Assembly: GCA_002412985.1 (NCBI GenBank)
Contig: DHWC01000061.1
Coordinates: 1,205 to 7,739, forward strand
DNA: 6,535 bases
DNA from: Methylocystaceae bacterium UBA5192
GTDB taxonomy: Bacteria > Pseudomonadota > Alphaproteobacteria > Rhizobiales > Beijerinckiaceae
Direction of reading: 5' to 3'
Positions 1 through 5,327 of this stretch are shown here, piece by piece. The translations under genes were made by a program, and so were the position numbers. The notes beneath the pieces are model-generated. The model saw only the letters and a list, made by a program, of their open reading frames with translations. It ran no database searches and had not been told where the DNA came from. How positions within the stretch are numbered: the stretch's first letter is position 1; every line of letters starts with the position of its first letter.

Positions 1-25
1 TAAATAAGCCTTTGCAGCTTATTTA
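1..25 (-). terminator. Probable intrinsic terminator of the rubrerythrin gene
   Basis: A perfect 9-bp inverted repeat (TAAATAAGC at 1-9, GCTTATTTA at 17-25) encloses a 7-nt loop. Read on the minus strand it includes the rubrerythrin stop codon (19-21), so the gene ends inside the stem. The T-tract that would follow lies outside the window, so termination is inferred from the stem and its position. An AT-rich stem with only a GC pair at the loop is moderately stable. Confidence 0.55.
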
Positions 26-438
26 AGCTCATCCAAAGCTCTCTGGAACCTGCCCGCATGGGAGCGTTCAGCCTTGGCTAGGGTTTCAAACCAATCTGCA
101 ATCTCATCGAATCCCTCGTCTCGCGCAGAACGCGCCATGCCGGGGTACATGTCGGTATATTCGTGCGTTTCCCCAGCCACAGCCGCTTTGAGATTATCGG
201 CTGTCTTGCCGATTGGCAGACCTGTTGCAGGATCCCCAACACCCTCGAGAAACTCCAGATGGCCATGCGCATGGCCGGTTTCGCCTTCAGCCGTTGACCG
301 GAAAACCGTCGCGACATCATTATAGCCTTCAACATCCGCCTTTTGAGCGAAATATAAATAGCGACGATTGGCCTGAGACTCGCCTGCGAAAGCCGCTTTC
401 AAATTGGCTTCCGTTTTACTGCCCTTAAGCGTTGTCAT
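19..438 (-). CDS. Rubrerythrin, short form without rubredoxin domain
   Basis: This is a 139-residue ferritin-like diiron protein of the rubrerythrin family; family members reduce hydrogen peroxide in the cytoplasm. The diiron ligand pattern is visible: E20 in AGESQAN, E53 and H56 in EGETGH, E90 and E93 in AGETHEY, and E124 and H127 in KAERSH. The two halves repeat one another (LKAAFAGES near residue 13, LKAAVAGET near 83), as expected for a duplicated two-helix unit. Classical rubrerythrin carries a C-terminal rubredoxin domain with two CxxC pairs. This protein has no cysteine at all, so its electron donor must be a separate protein. The ATG is preceded by a strong ribosome site, TGGAGGA on the minus strand (443-449). 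The protein ends in a hairpin terminator and appears monocistronic. Family assignment is firm; the physiological role (peroxide versus iron stress) is inferred. Confidence 0.93.
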   Translation of the reverse strand: MTTLKGSKTEANLKAAFAGESQANRRYLYFAQKADVEGYNDVATVFRSTAEGETGHAHGHLEFLEGVGDPATGLPIGKTADNLKAAVAGETHEYTDMYPGMARSARDEGFDEIADWFETLAKAERSHAGRFQRALDELK

Positions 439-499
439 TTATTCCTCCAGAATTTCCTGCCGCCGGGAAGGCGTTAACGAACGCGCCGGACGGTCGTTT

Positions 500-516
500 C
501 TTAGAATAATTCAAAA
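500..516. promoter_or_regulatory. Candidate Irr (ICE-like) operator upstream of rubrerythrin
   Basis: CTTAGAATAATTCAAAA matches the alphaproteobacterial iron-control element, TTTAGAA-N3-TTCTAAA, at 12 of 14 specified positions, by my own count. It starts 61 nt upstream of the rubrerythrin ATG and overlaps the putative minus-strand -10. Irr typically represses iron-storage and diiron genes when iron is low, which would suit a rubrerythrin. AT-rich palindromes of this kind can arise by chance, and no irr gene is in the window, so this is a suggestion only. Confidence 0.35.
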
Positions 517-530
517 CTACGCCCCGTCCA
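503..530 (-). promoter_or_regulatory. Candidate promoter for rubrerythrin
   Basis: On the minus strand, TGGACG (525-530) as -35 and TATTCT (503-508) as -10 are separated by 16 nt. Each hexamer matches the sigma-70 consensus at 4 of 6 positions. The -10 lies within the ICE-like palindrome, a geometry that would allow repression. The 5' leader would be roughly 55-60 nt, with the ribosome site near its end. Confidence 0.35.
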
Positions 531-535
531 GCTAA

Positions 536-562
536 TTGATCAAGAAAACTGTAAATTATAAT
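536..562 (+). promoter_or_regulatory. Candidate promoter for the DUF867 hydrolase gene
   Basis: TTGATC (536-541) and a perfect TATAAT (557-562) face the plus-strand hydrolase gene. The spacer is only 15 nt, shorter than the 16-18 usually preferred, so the -10 is the stronger half of the call. A transcript would start near 570 and carry a leader of about 70 nt. Confidence 0.35.
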
Positions 563-637
563 TCTTGTCTTCATTCGAATTTTTCTGCCTAGGGCCTGGA
601 TCGATCGACAAGCTGAGCTAGATTTTGGGATTCTGAC

Positions 638-1243
638 ATGGTTGATGTTTACGCCAGTTTCAATGAACTCGCCGCTCACGAAATCGAAGGACAACATTAT
701 CAAATCCACGTTATCGACCGCGGCTCGCCCATTTTGATCCTTGCGCCCCACGGGGGACACATCGAACCCGGTACGCTTGAGATCGGCGAAGCCCTCGCAG
801 CGGATTGCTATTCCTTCTATGGTTTCGAAAGCTTGGAAAAACGTCGCCGCGCGACAAGTCTCCACATTACCTCATCCCGTTTTGACGAACCGCGCGCCCT
901 TGATCTTCTCAGCCGCGTTGATCTCGCCATTAGTGTTCATGGACGCAAAGATAAAGAAGACGCCCAGACACTCTGGGTTGGCGGCCTCCATGAACGCCTG
1001 CGCGATCATCTCGTTTTCTTACTAAATGCTGCATGCATTCCAGCAAAAGCTGTTGGCGCAGGGCACGCCTTATCAGGACGAGATCCAAAAAATATCTGCA
1101 ATCAAGGACGCTTTGGCGCCGGGGTACAGTTTGAAATGCCAGCCCGTCTACGCCAAAGATTGGTATTGGAACGCCAACTTCTCTCTCAATTTAAAGAAAT
1201 TCTCCGTCATGCTCTCCAACAAGAGCTTCTTGCGGTAGATTAA
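638..1243 (+). CDS. Poly-gamma-glutamate hydrolase family (DUF867) zinc hydrolase
   Basis: This 201-residue protein resembles the PghP / DUF867 family, zinc-dependent hydrolases with a carboxypeptidase-like fold first characterised from Bacillus phage enzymes that cut poly-gamma-glutamate. Visible family motifs are APHGGHIEPGT (residues 36-46, with H38 and E43 as likely zinc ligands), SVHG (99-102, H101 as likely third ligand), GRDPKNICNQG (147-157) and GVQFEMP (162-168, E166 as likely catalytic glutamate). There is no signal peptide, so the protein is probably cytoplasmic, and its substrate here is unknown; secreted poly-gamma-glutamate is only one possibility. The ATG at 638 follows a weak ribosome site (GGGA near 626). 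The gene stands alone, divergent from rubrerythrin, and its TAA lies 1 nt from the stop of der on the other strand. No phage genes are nearby. Confidence 0.85.
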   Translation: MVDVYASFNELAAHEIEGQHYQIHVIDRGSPILILAPHGGHIEPGTLEIGEALAADCYSFYGFESLEKRRRATSLHITSSRFDEPRALDLLSRVDLAISVHGRKDKEDAQTLWVGGLHERLRDHLVFLLNAACIPAKAVGAGHALSGRDPKNICNQGRFGAGVQFEMPARLRQRLVLERQLLSQFKEILRHALQQELLAVD

Positions 1244-1244
1244 A

Positions 1245-2648
1245 TCAACGCTGACGTTTTTTTCCCTCAAAGGGATTTTCTCCGGACTTCTTGGAAATTC
1301 GAATTGGAACGCCCGGCAAAGCAAATGTTTTGCGCAAGCCATTAATTAAATATCTTTCGTAACTCGCCGGTAGTTCCTCAAGCTGATTGCCAAACAAGAC
1401 AAAATGTGGCGGACGCGATTTTGCTTGCGTCATATACCGAATTTTTATTCGGCGGCCTGACACTGCTGGCGGCGGCGTTTCCTCAACCGTGCTTAAAAGC
1501 CAGCGATTAAGTTTTGCTGTCGCGATCCGTTTGTTCCATATTTCATGCGTATGAAAAATGCTGGACATCAACCCTTCAAGTCCCTGACCCGAAGCGCCAG
1601 AGACGGGCGTGACAGGACAGCCTCTGACTTGCGGCAATAATCTTTCCGCCTCCTCCCGTAACAGCGTCAATTTAGAACCGCGATCCTCAATCAAATCCCA
1701 CTTGCCAAGCGCAATGACCACAGCGCGGCCTTCACGCGCCGCCAAATCAGCAATTGTGAGATCCTGTTTTTCAAAAGGTATTGTCGAGTCGACCAACAAG
1801 ACAACCACTTCAGAAAACCGAACGGCGCGCAAGGCGTCAGCCGCTGATAATTTTTCTAACTTATCAACCACGCGCGCACGTTTCCGTAAGCCTGCAGTAT
1901 CAAAAAGTTTTATGGCGCGGTGGTTCCATTCAAAATCAACGCCGATAGAGTCGCGCGTGATGCCGGCCTCCGGCCCCGTCAACAGCCGTTCCTCACCTAA
2001 CAAACGATTGATCAGCGTGGACTTGCCAGCATTAGGGCGACCCACAACAGTGATCCGCAAAGGTTTGGTTATATCTAAATCACTGCCATCTTCATCGTCA
2101 TCATGAAGTTTTTCAACAAACTCTATTTCCTCGTCATCCGGCTCGGCCGTTTCTTCAGGCAAGGCAAGCCGCAAAGCGTCGTAAAGATCGCTCATCCCTT
2201 CGCCATGTTCTGCAGACAAAGGCACGGGATCGCCTAAGCCGAGAGCAAAGCTTTCAATCACGCCCTGCTCTCCAGCTTTGCCTTCCGCTTTATTAGCGAT
2301 GAGGATGACCGGCTTACCAGCGCGTCTTACAAGGTCGGCAAAATATTTATCATCAGGCATGATGCCAACGCGCGCATCTATGACAAATAAAATTGCATCA
2401 GCGATTAAGACTGCATTTTCAGTCTGAGCCCGCATCCGCCCCTCAAGAGAAGCCTGAGCGCCCTCCTCAAGACCGGCCGTGTCGATAATTGTGAATCGCA
2501 AATCCGCTAGACGGGCATCGCCTTCCCGACGATCGCGCGTTACGCCCGGACGATCATCCACCAGCGCGAGCTTTTTGCCTGTAAGCCGGTTAAACAACGT
2601 CGATTTACCAACGTTTGGCCGACCGATAATCGCTAGTGAAAATGACAT
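1245..2648 (-). CDS. der: Ribosome biogenesis GTPase Der (EngA)
   Basis: Der is an essential GTPase with two tandem G domains and a C-terminal KH-like domain that assists maturation of the 50S subunit. From the ATG at 2648 it is 467 residues. G domain 1 has GRPNVGKS (9-16), DTAG (56-59), NKAE (119-122) and SAE (145-147). An acidic linker rich in D/E follows (about 165-190). G domain 2 has GRPNAGKS (203-210), DTAG (250-253) and GKWD (315-318). The KH-like domain runs from about 366 and ends in a basic tail. Two base-recognition motifs deviate from NKxD: NKAE in domain 1, which I recall from other alphaproteobacterial Der proteins, and GKWD in domain 2, where the asparagine is glycine. The frame also opens at a TTG at 2666, but the family N-terminus (MSFSLAIIGRPNVG) favours 2648. 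The start lies 39 nt after the TPR gene's stop, so the two genes are probably cotranscribed. Confidence 0.97.
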   Translation of the reverse strand: MSFSLAIIGRPNVGKSTLFNRLTGKKLALVDDRPGVTRDRREGDARLADLRFTIIDTAGLEEGAQASLEGRMRAQTENAVLIADAILFVIDARVGIMPDDKYFADLVRRAGKPVILIANKAEGKAGEQGVIESFALGLGDPVPLSAEHGEGMSDLYDALRLALPEETAEPDDEEIEFVEKLHDDDEDGSDLDITKPLRITVVGRPNAGKSTLINRLLGEERLLTGPEAGITRDSIGVDFEWNHRAIKLFDTAGLRKRARVVDKLEKLSAADALRAVRFSEVVVLLVDSTIPFEKQDLTIADLAAREGRAVVIALGKWDLIEDRGSKLTLLREEAERLLPQVRGCPVTPVSGASGQGLEGLMSSIFHTHEIWNKRIATAKLNRWLLSTVEETPPPAVSGRRIKIRYMTQAKSRPPHFVLFGNQLEELPASYERYLINGLRKTFALPGVPIRISKKSGENPFEGKKRQR

Positions 2649-2687
2649 TCCCGTTCTTTCGCGCAAGGCTGCGCGGTACCGTGCCGC

Positions 2688-3470
2688 TTAGTTGCCCTGC
2701 CTGGTTTCAAACGGCGCAGCCGATCCAGAAGGCGCATTACCGCCTTGTTCAGGTTCAATCACAGGCGTCACGCTGATCACGCCTCCATTAACGCCGCCGC
2801 CAGCTGTTGCTTCAGGCGCTTTTTTTGGACCACGCTTGGCGTGCAATAAACCACGATAGGCCGCCGCTCGCTGACGCATAGATTGAGGCGCCTCGGTATC
2901 AGCTAACACTTGATCGAAGACGCGCTCAGCTTCGTCAAAGTCATCATTAGCAAGCGCATCAAGACCGTTCCACTCCTGGGCTGAAAATTTAAAAGCGCCA
3001 TCTGAGGTCATTAACGGCCCCAGAGCACGCTCTAATTTTTCACGATCCCCGCCTTCCATCACCAACAAACTAGCTCGCAACAAAGCCACCTGCTGCATTA
3101 ATTTATCAACATTCTTATCCTCGCCGATCGCATTCAGTTCAGCGATCGCTTGCGCCTTGTCTGGACGCACTTCCGCAGCGCGGATGCGGGCCAGCGCCGC
3201 GTACCCGGCGGGCGAGTCTTTCGCTAAAGCATCAAATGCTGCGGCAGCCTCAGCATTTTTTCCCTCATTCGCCAGCGCCGCAGCAGCTTGAAAGCGGGCA
3301 TTAGCCGCTTCCGCCGCTTTAAGCCGCGTGTCTTGAAAATAGCTGTAGGCGCCTGTGGCGGCGACAATCAAAAAAGCGCCGACGAATATAGGGGTCTGAT
3401 AACGCCGCCAAAGGTCGGCCGTCTTATCTCGGCGGACGTCTTCATCAACCTCATGAAAAATATCCGACAT
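2688..3470 (-). CDS. Membrane-anchored TPR-like protein (YfgM-type)
   Basis: This 260-residue protein has a short charged cytoplasmic N-terminus (MSDIFHEVDEDVRRDK), one transmembrane segment at about 27-45, and an Ala-rich helical domain (about 50-215) of the TPR_21/YfgM type facing the periplasm. The last ~45 residues are a Gly/Pro/Ala-rich, probably disordered tail. YfgM in E. coli is an ancillary subunit of the SecYEG translocon and works with periplasmic chaperones; the same role here is inferred by family. In many proteobacteria this gene sits upstream of bamB and der. Here der follows directly after 39 nt with no bamB between. The ATG at 3470 has a purine-rich AAAGG about 10 nt upstream, a usable though not ideal ribosome site. 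It is the first gene of the probable operon. Confidence 0.85.
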   Translation of the reverse strand: MSDIFHEVDEDVRRDKTADLWRRYQTPIFVGAFLIVAATGAYSYFQDTRLKAAEAANARFQAAAALANEGKNAEAAAAFDALAKDSPAGYAALARIRAAEVRPDKAQAIAELNAIGEDKNVDKLMQQVALLRASLLVMEGGDREKLERALGPLMTSDGAFKFSAQEWNGLDALANDDFDEAERVFDQVLADTEAPQSMRQRAAAYRGLLHAKRGPKKAPEATAGGGVNGGVISVTPVIEPEQGGNAPSGSAAPFETRQGN

Positions 3471-3650
3471 CTCTGATCAACCTTTGAGATTTACAATCCA
3501 CGACGCGCCCCTCGCAGGGTAGGGCAATCCTCTGGGCGTGAGTTAGCATAAGCCCGCGCCAAAGGCGAGCATGACTGGGCCCAAATTCGGCCATTTGCAG
3601 GATGAGCGGATGACCCGATAAACTTCGCCCGAATCCTCAGGAGTCCTCTA
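3471..3650. other. Divergent intergenic region, GC-rich, no assigned element
   Basis: This 180-nt spacer separates the TPR gene (leftward) from the rightward gene at 3651 and must hold both promoters. It is richer in GC than the other spacers and contains short inverted repeats, such as CGCC-AAA-GGCG near 3557 and the palindrome TGGGCCCA near 3576. I looked for tRNA, SRP RNA, RNase P and 6S hallmarks and recognised none. No convincing -35/-10 pair was found. Confidence 0.4.
3639..3643 (+). promoter_or_regulatory. Ribosome binding site fixing a GTG start
   Basis: AGGAG lies 7 nt upstream of the GTG at 3651. This near-ideal Shine-Dalgarno spacing is the main reason to accept GTG as the initiator of the following gene, whose first ATG codon comes much later in the frame. 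Confidence 0.75.
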
Positions 3651-4265
3651 GTGGCGAACAAATATAAATCGTCCAAAAACGCCCAGGACAGGGAAATCCT
3701 GCTGCGTTACCGCTATGATAAGCCGGCTAAAATACGACATGCCGCACAGTCCCTACCTGGCATCTATCAAACACAAGAATTAAAAACCGAGCATGATTTC
3801 ATAAATCTCTGGGCGCATTTTGCAGACTTTCCATTCGAAGCTGAACCAAGCGAACAGGCGATAAAATGTTGGATCGGACACAAGGAGCAATTCGGGCGCC
3901 TCATGCTCCAGCTCTTTCGCCTGCTTCACACTAAAAAAACATGGGATGGCGCCGAACTCGCCCTGCGTTACGCCCTAACGCCTTTTAGAGAAATCCTTGT
4001 AGAAGATTTGATCCACCCAGAAATATCAGCGGATCACGACTGGTATCGCGCTTGGTTTTCAATCATCGGACACCCAGATTTTCAAAGGCTAGAAACCCGC
4101 AATATCGCCTCCAAGGTTAATTACATGAAGAAAAAATTACTGCTGGCGGTCGCGATACAGGATTTAACCCGCCAACTAGAGAGCGATTTAGTCTCAACCA
4201 CAGACCAAAATATTGCCAAGAAAATGAAAAAAATCGCCAAGAAAATCCATAAAAGAGTTCGCTGA
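3651..4265 (+). CDS. Hypothetical protein with a strongly basic C-terminal tail
   Basis: I do not recognise this 204-residue protein. It starts at GTG with a good ribosome site. It is predicted soluble and mostly helical, rich in aromatic residues, with tryptophans around 54, 73, 98, 131 and 135. It has no signal peptide and no transmembrane segment. The N-terminus is basic (KYKSSKNAQDREILLRYRYDK). The last 17 residues (188-204) are IAKKMKKIAKKIHKRVR: nine Lys/Arg, with hydrophobic residues spaced i, i+4, i+7, i+11, so they would form a cationic amphipathic helix. That tail arises from an in-frame 21-nt repeat in the DNA (11 identical bases at 4215-4225 and 4236-4246). Binding to nucleic acid or to a membrane surface is possible but unproven. 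The gene stops 4 nt before the stop of the convergent gene. Real gene likely; function unknown. Confidence 0.75.
   Translation: MANKYKSSKNAQDREILLRYRYDKPAKIRHAAQSLPGIYQTQELKTEHDFINLWAHFADFPFEAEPSEQAIKCWIGHKEQFGRLMLQLFRLLHTKKTWDGAELALRYALTPFREILVEDLIHPEISADHDWYRAWFSIIGHPDFQRLETRNIASKVNYMKKKLLLAVAIQDLTRQLESDLVSTTDQNIAKKMKKIAKKIHKRVR
4215..4246 (+). repeat. In-frame 21-nt tandem-type repeat encoding the basic tail
   Basis: GCCAAGAAAAT occurs at 4215-4225 and again at 4236-4246, exactly 21 nt (seven codons) apart. It encodes the repeated IAKK segments of the basic tail. It may reflect a small in-frame duplication, or convergent Lys-codon use. Confidence 0.6.
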
Positions 4266-4269
4266 GACC

Positions 4270-4512
4270 CTAATCCTGTTCGTCCTGATTAAATAGGCGC
4301 GACAGCGCCAATAAAAAAGTTTCAATAATAAGATAGACCATTGCGGCAAAAGCTAAAACGATCGCAAGACTCTGGCCGAAAGCAACAAGGCCACGCTCTG
4401 CAGTGTAGTCGCCTAAGTTGAAATAGATATGTCCTGCAAAAAACAGCCCGCTCACTAGGCAAACAAGAAATGAAGCGTGCTTGAGGGTGAAGGCGGGGCG
4501 CGTAGCGGACAT
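4270..4512 (-). CDS. Small two-TM inner membrane protein, unknown function
   Basis: This 80-residue protein has two hydrophobic segments, about 13-32 and 44-70, separated by a short polar loop (GDYTAERG). It has a basic N-terminus (R5, K11) and an acidic C-terminal end (NQDEQD). The positive-inside rule suggests both termini are cytoplasmic, with the loop in the periplasm. The ATG at 4512 is preceded by an excellent ribosome site (AGGTGGAG on the minus strand, 4520-4527), which strongly supports a real gene. It converges with the gene ending at 4265, leaving 4 nt between stops. I do not recognise a family, and the sequence offers no catalytic or metal-binding motif. Confidence 0.72.
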   Translation of the reverse strand: MSATRPAFTLKHASFLVCLVSGLFFAGHIYFNLGDYTAERGLVAFGQSLAIVLAFAAMVYLIIETFLLALSRLFNQDEQD

Positions 4513-4519
4513 ATTAGTT

Positions 4520-4527
4520 CTCCACCT
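4520..4527 (-). promoter_or_regulatory. Strong ribosome binding site of the 80-residue membrane protein
   Basis: On the minus strand AGGTGGAG ends 7 nt before the ATG at 4512, close to the anti-Shine-Dalgarno complement and well spaced. It is useful because the gene is short and otherwise lacks recognisable homology. Confidence 0.7.
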
Positions 4528-4646
4528 CTGTCACTTAGTCCTCTCGTTTTCTATTCAAGTCCCCAAAAAACAAAAAGTCTGAGCGGGACATTATTGGCCT
4601 GGCTCAAGATATGGAGAAATAAGCAAGTCAAAAAAATCGCCCAGCA

Positions 4647-4988
4647 TCAAGCCTGCTCTATAGCTTTTTTTATGAGCTCAATATGAGCGGGCTCTATCTG
4701 ACCAACGCCTAAATCCTTAAAGTAGCGCTTGGCTAGCGTCTGCGCTTTTTTGTAATTGGGGATATCTGCATGCTCAAGTCCATAAATAGTCTGACCTTCA
4801 TGCCGTATAATTAAAAAAAGCTTTTTAGCAGCTTTATCATACTTCAAAGCCTCAGACTTTTTACTATCCAAGCCCTTGCGCGCCCGCGCTGCGATGGCCT
4901 TAAGCGCTTTATCCAACTGATCTTTCTTCTCATCCTGAGAAGAAAATTTCCAATCGATAAATTCGGACGAAAGAGTTGTGAAGGACAT
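4647..4988 (-). CDS. Hypothetical small charged soluble protein
   Basis: I do not recognise this 113-residue protein. It is highly charged: a Lys/Ala/Glu-rich helical stretch (about 17-48, e.g. DEKKDQLDKALKAIAARARK), then a likely beta segment around KKLFLIIRHEGQTIYGLEH (55-73), then a helical C-terminus (about 78-112). There is no cysteine, signal peptide or transmembrane segment, so it is probably cytoplasmic. A good ribosome site (GAGGA on the minus strand, about 7 nt before the ATG at 4988) supports the start. It lies 97 nt downstream of the doubtful 65-residue ORF and 134 nt upstream of the two-TM gene, all on the same strand. It may be transcribed separately; no clear promoter was found. 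Confidence 0.7.
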   Translation of the reverse strand: MSFTTLSSEFIDWKFSSQDEKKDQLDKALKAIAARARKGLDSKKSEALKYDKAAKKLFLIIRHEGQTIYGLEHADIPNYKKAQTLAKRYFKDLGVGQIEPAHIELIKKAIEQA

Positions 4989-5037
4989 GGATCTTCCTCA
5001 TTTAGCGCAACAATCATGATTTGGCGCGCGATCGGAC

Positions 5038-5053
5038 TGGGGACAGCGCCCCA
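5038..5053. other. Short GC hairpin downstream of the 65-residue ORF
   Basis: TGGGG (5038-5042) pairs with CCCCA (5049-5053) around a 6-nt loop. It is 32 nt beyond the stop of the minus-strand 65-residue ORF and 49 nt before the start of the 113-residue gene. No T-tract follows on the minus strand, so it is not a standard intrinsic terminator; it could be an mRNA processing or stability element. Confidence 0.3.
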
Positions 5054-5085
5054 ATTTACTAGATGATAAAGGAAAGCAATTGAAA

Positions 5086-5283
5086 CTAAAAAGCGGGAGA
5101 GGAATGCATGCCTATATATTTGATTATTATGACATTTATCGCGAAAAGCGCAATTGAGATCTTGGCGCCGATCAACGCTGACGCGCATTTTTGAAACAAT
5201 AATCCAGCGACAAAATAACCCGTTAGAAACACCCAAGAATAAGCTATTGATGGGATGGAAGACAAAACAATAATAGAGATCAT
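5086..5283 (-). CDS. Doubtful small two-TM membrane peptide
   Basis: A 65-codon ORF encodes a very hydrophobic peptide with two probable transmembrane segments (about 3-30 and 41-58) separated by KCASALIGAK. It lies 44 nt after the stop of the secreted-protein gene, on the same strand, with the spacing of an operon partner. Its ribosome site is poor (AAAAGAG abuts the ATG). A promoter-like element shared with the gene upstream ends only 2 nt before the ATG, so a transcript from it would be leaderless or would miss the start. AT-rich spacers can produce hydrophobic ORFs by chance. I list it because both segments look like genuine membrane helices, and because the alternative longer ORF here overlaps better-supported genes. 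Confidence 0.35.
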   Translation of the reverse strand: MISIIVLSSIPSIAYSWVFLTGYFVAGLLFQKCASALIGAKISIALFAINVIIIKYIGMHSSPAF

Positions 5284-5285
5284 CT

Positions 5286-5314
5286 CTTTTACAAAAACTT
5301 CTTAACCCTAAGGA
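5286..5314 (-). repeat. Promoter-like element, copy B
   Basis: The stretch AACTTCTTAACCCTAA (plus strand, 5296-5311) matches 5797-5813 apart from one inserted base. Read on the minus strand, the sequence is a -35-like TCCTTA, a 17-nt spacer starting GGGTTAAGAAGTT, then TAAAAG. It sits immediately upstream of the 65-codon ORF. It may be a duplicated operator or promoter; the -35 half is poor. Confidence 0.35.
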
Positions 5315-5327
5315 AGCGTCTGCCCCG

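Noticed and set aside
425..865. 146-codon minus-strand ORF across the rubrerythrin/hydrolase spacer
   Set aside because: It overlaps the 5' third of the well-supported hydrolase gene, covers the promoter region and shows no domain or ribosome site.
1026..1238. 70-codon plus-strand ORF inside the hydrolase gene
   Set aside because: It is a different frame of the same region, which carries clear family motifs (GRDPKNICNQG, GVQFEMP) in the main frame.
1609..2106. 165-codon plus-strand ORF inside der
   Set aside because: It is antisense to the conserved G domain 2 coding sequence; Ser/Arg-rich composition is typical of a shadow frame.
2649..2666. N-terminal extension of Der from a TTG start
   Set aside because: The six extra residues (MRERTG) are not part of the family N-terminus, and the ATG at 2648 gives the standard MSFSLAIIGRPNVGKS start.
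3491..3676. 61-codon minus-strand ORF in the divergent spacer
   Set aside because: It starts inside the well-supported gene at 3651, has no ribosome site and shows no recognisable domain.
4630..4657. Possible intrinsic terminator after the 113-residue gene
   Set aside because: There are seven T on the minus strand, but the stem is only 4 bp (AGCA/TGCT) and separated from the T-tract by six bases; too weak to list.
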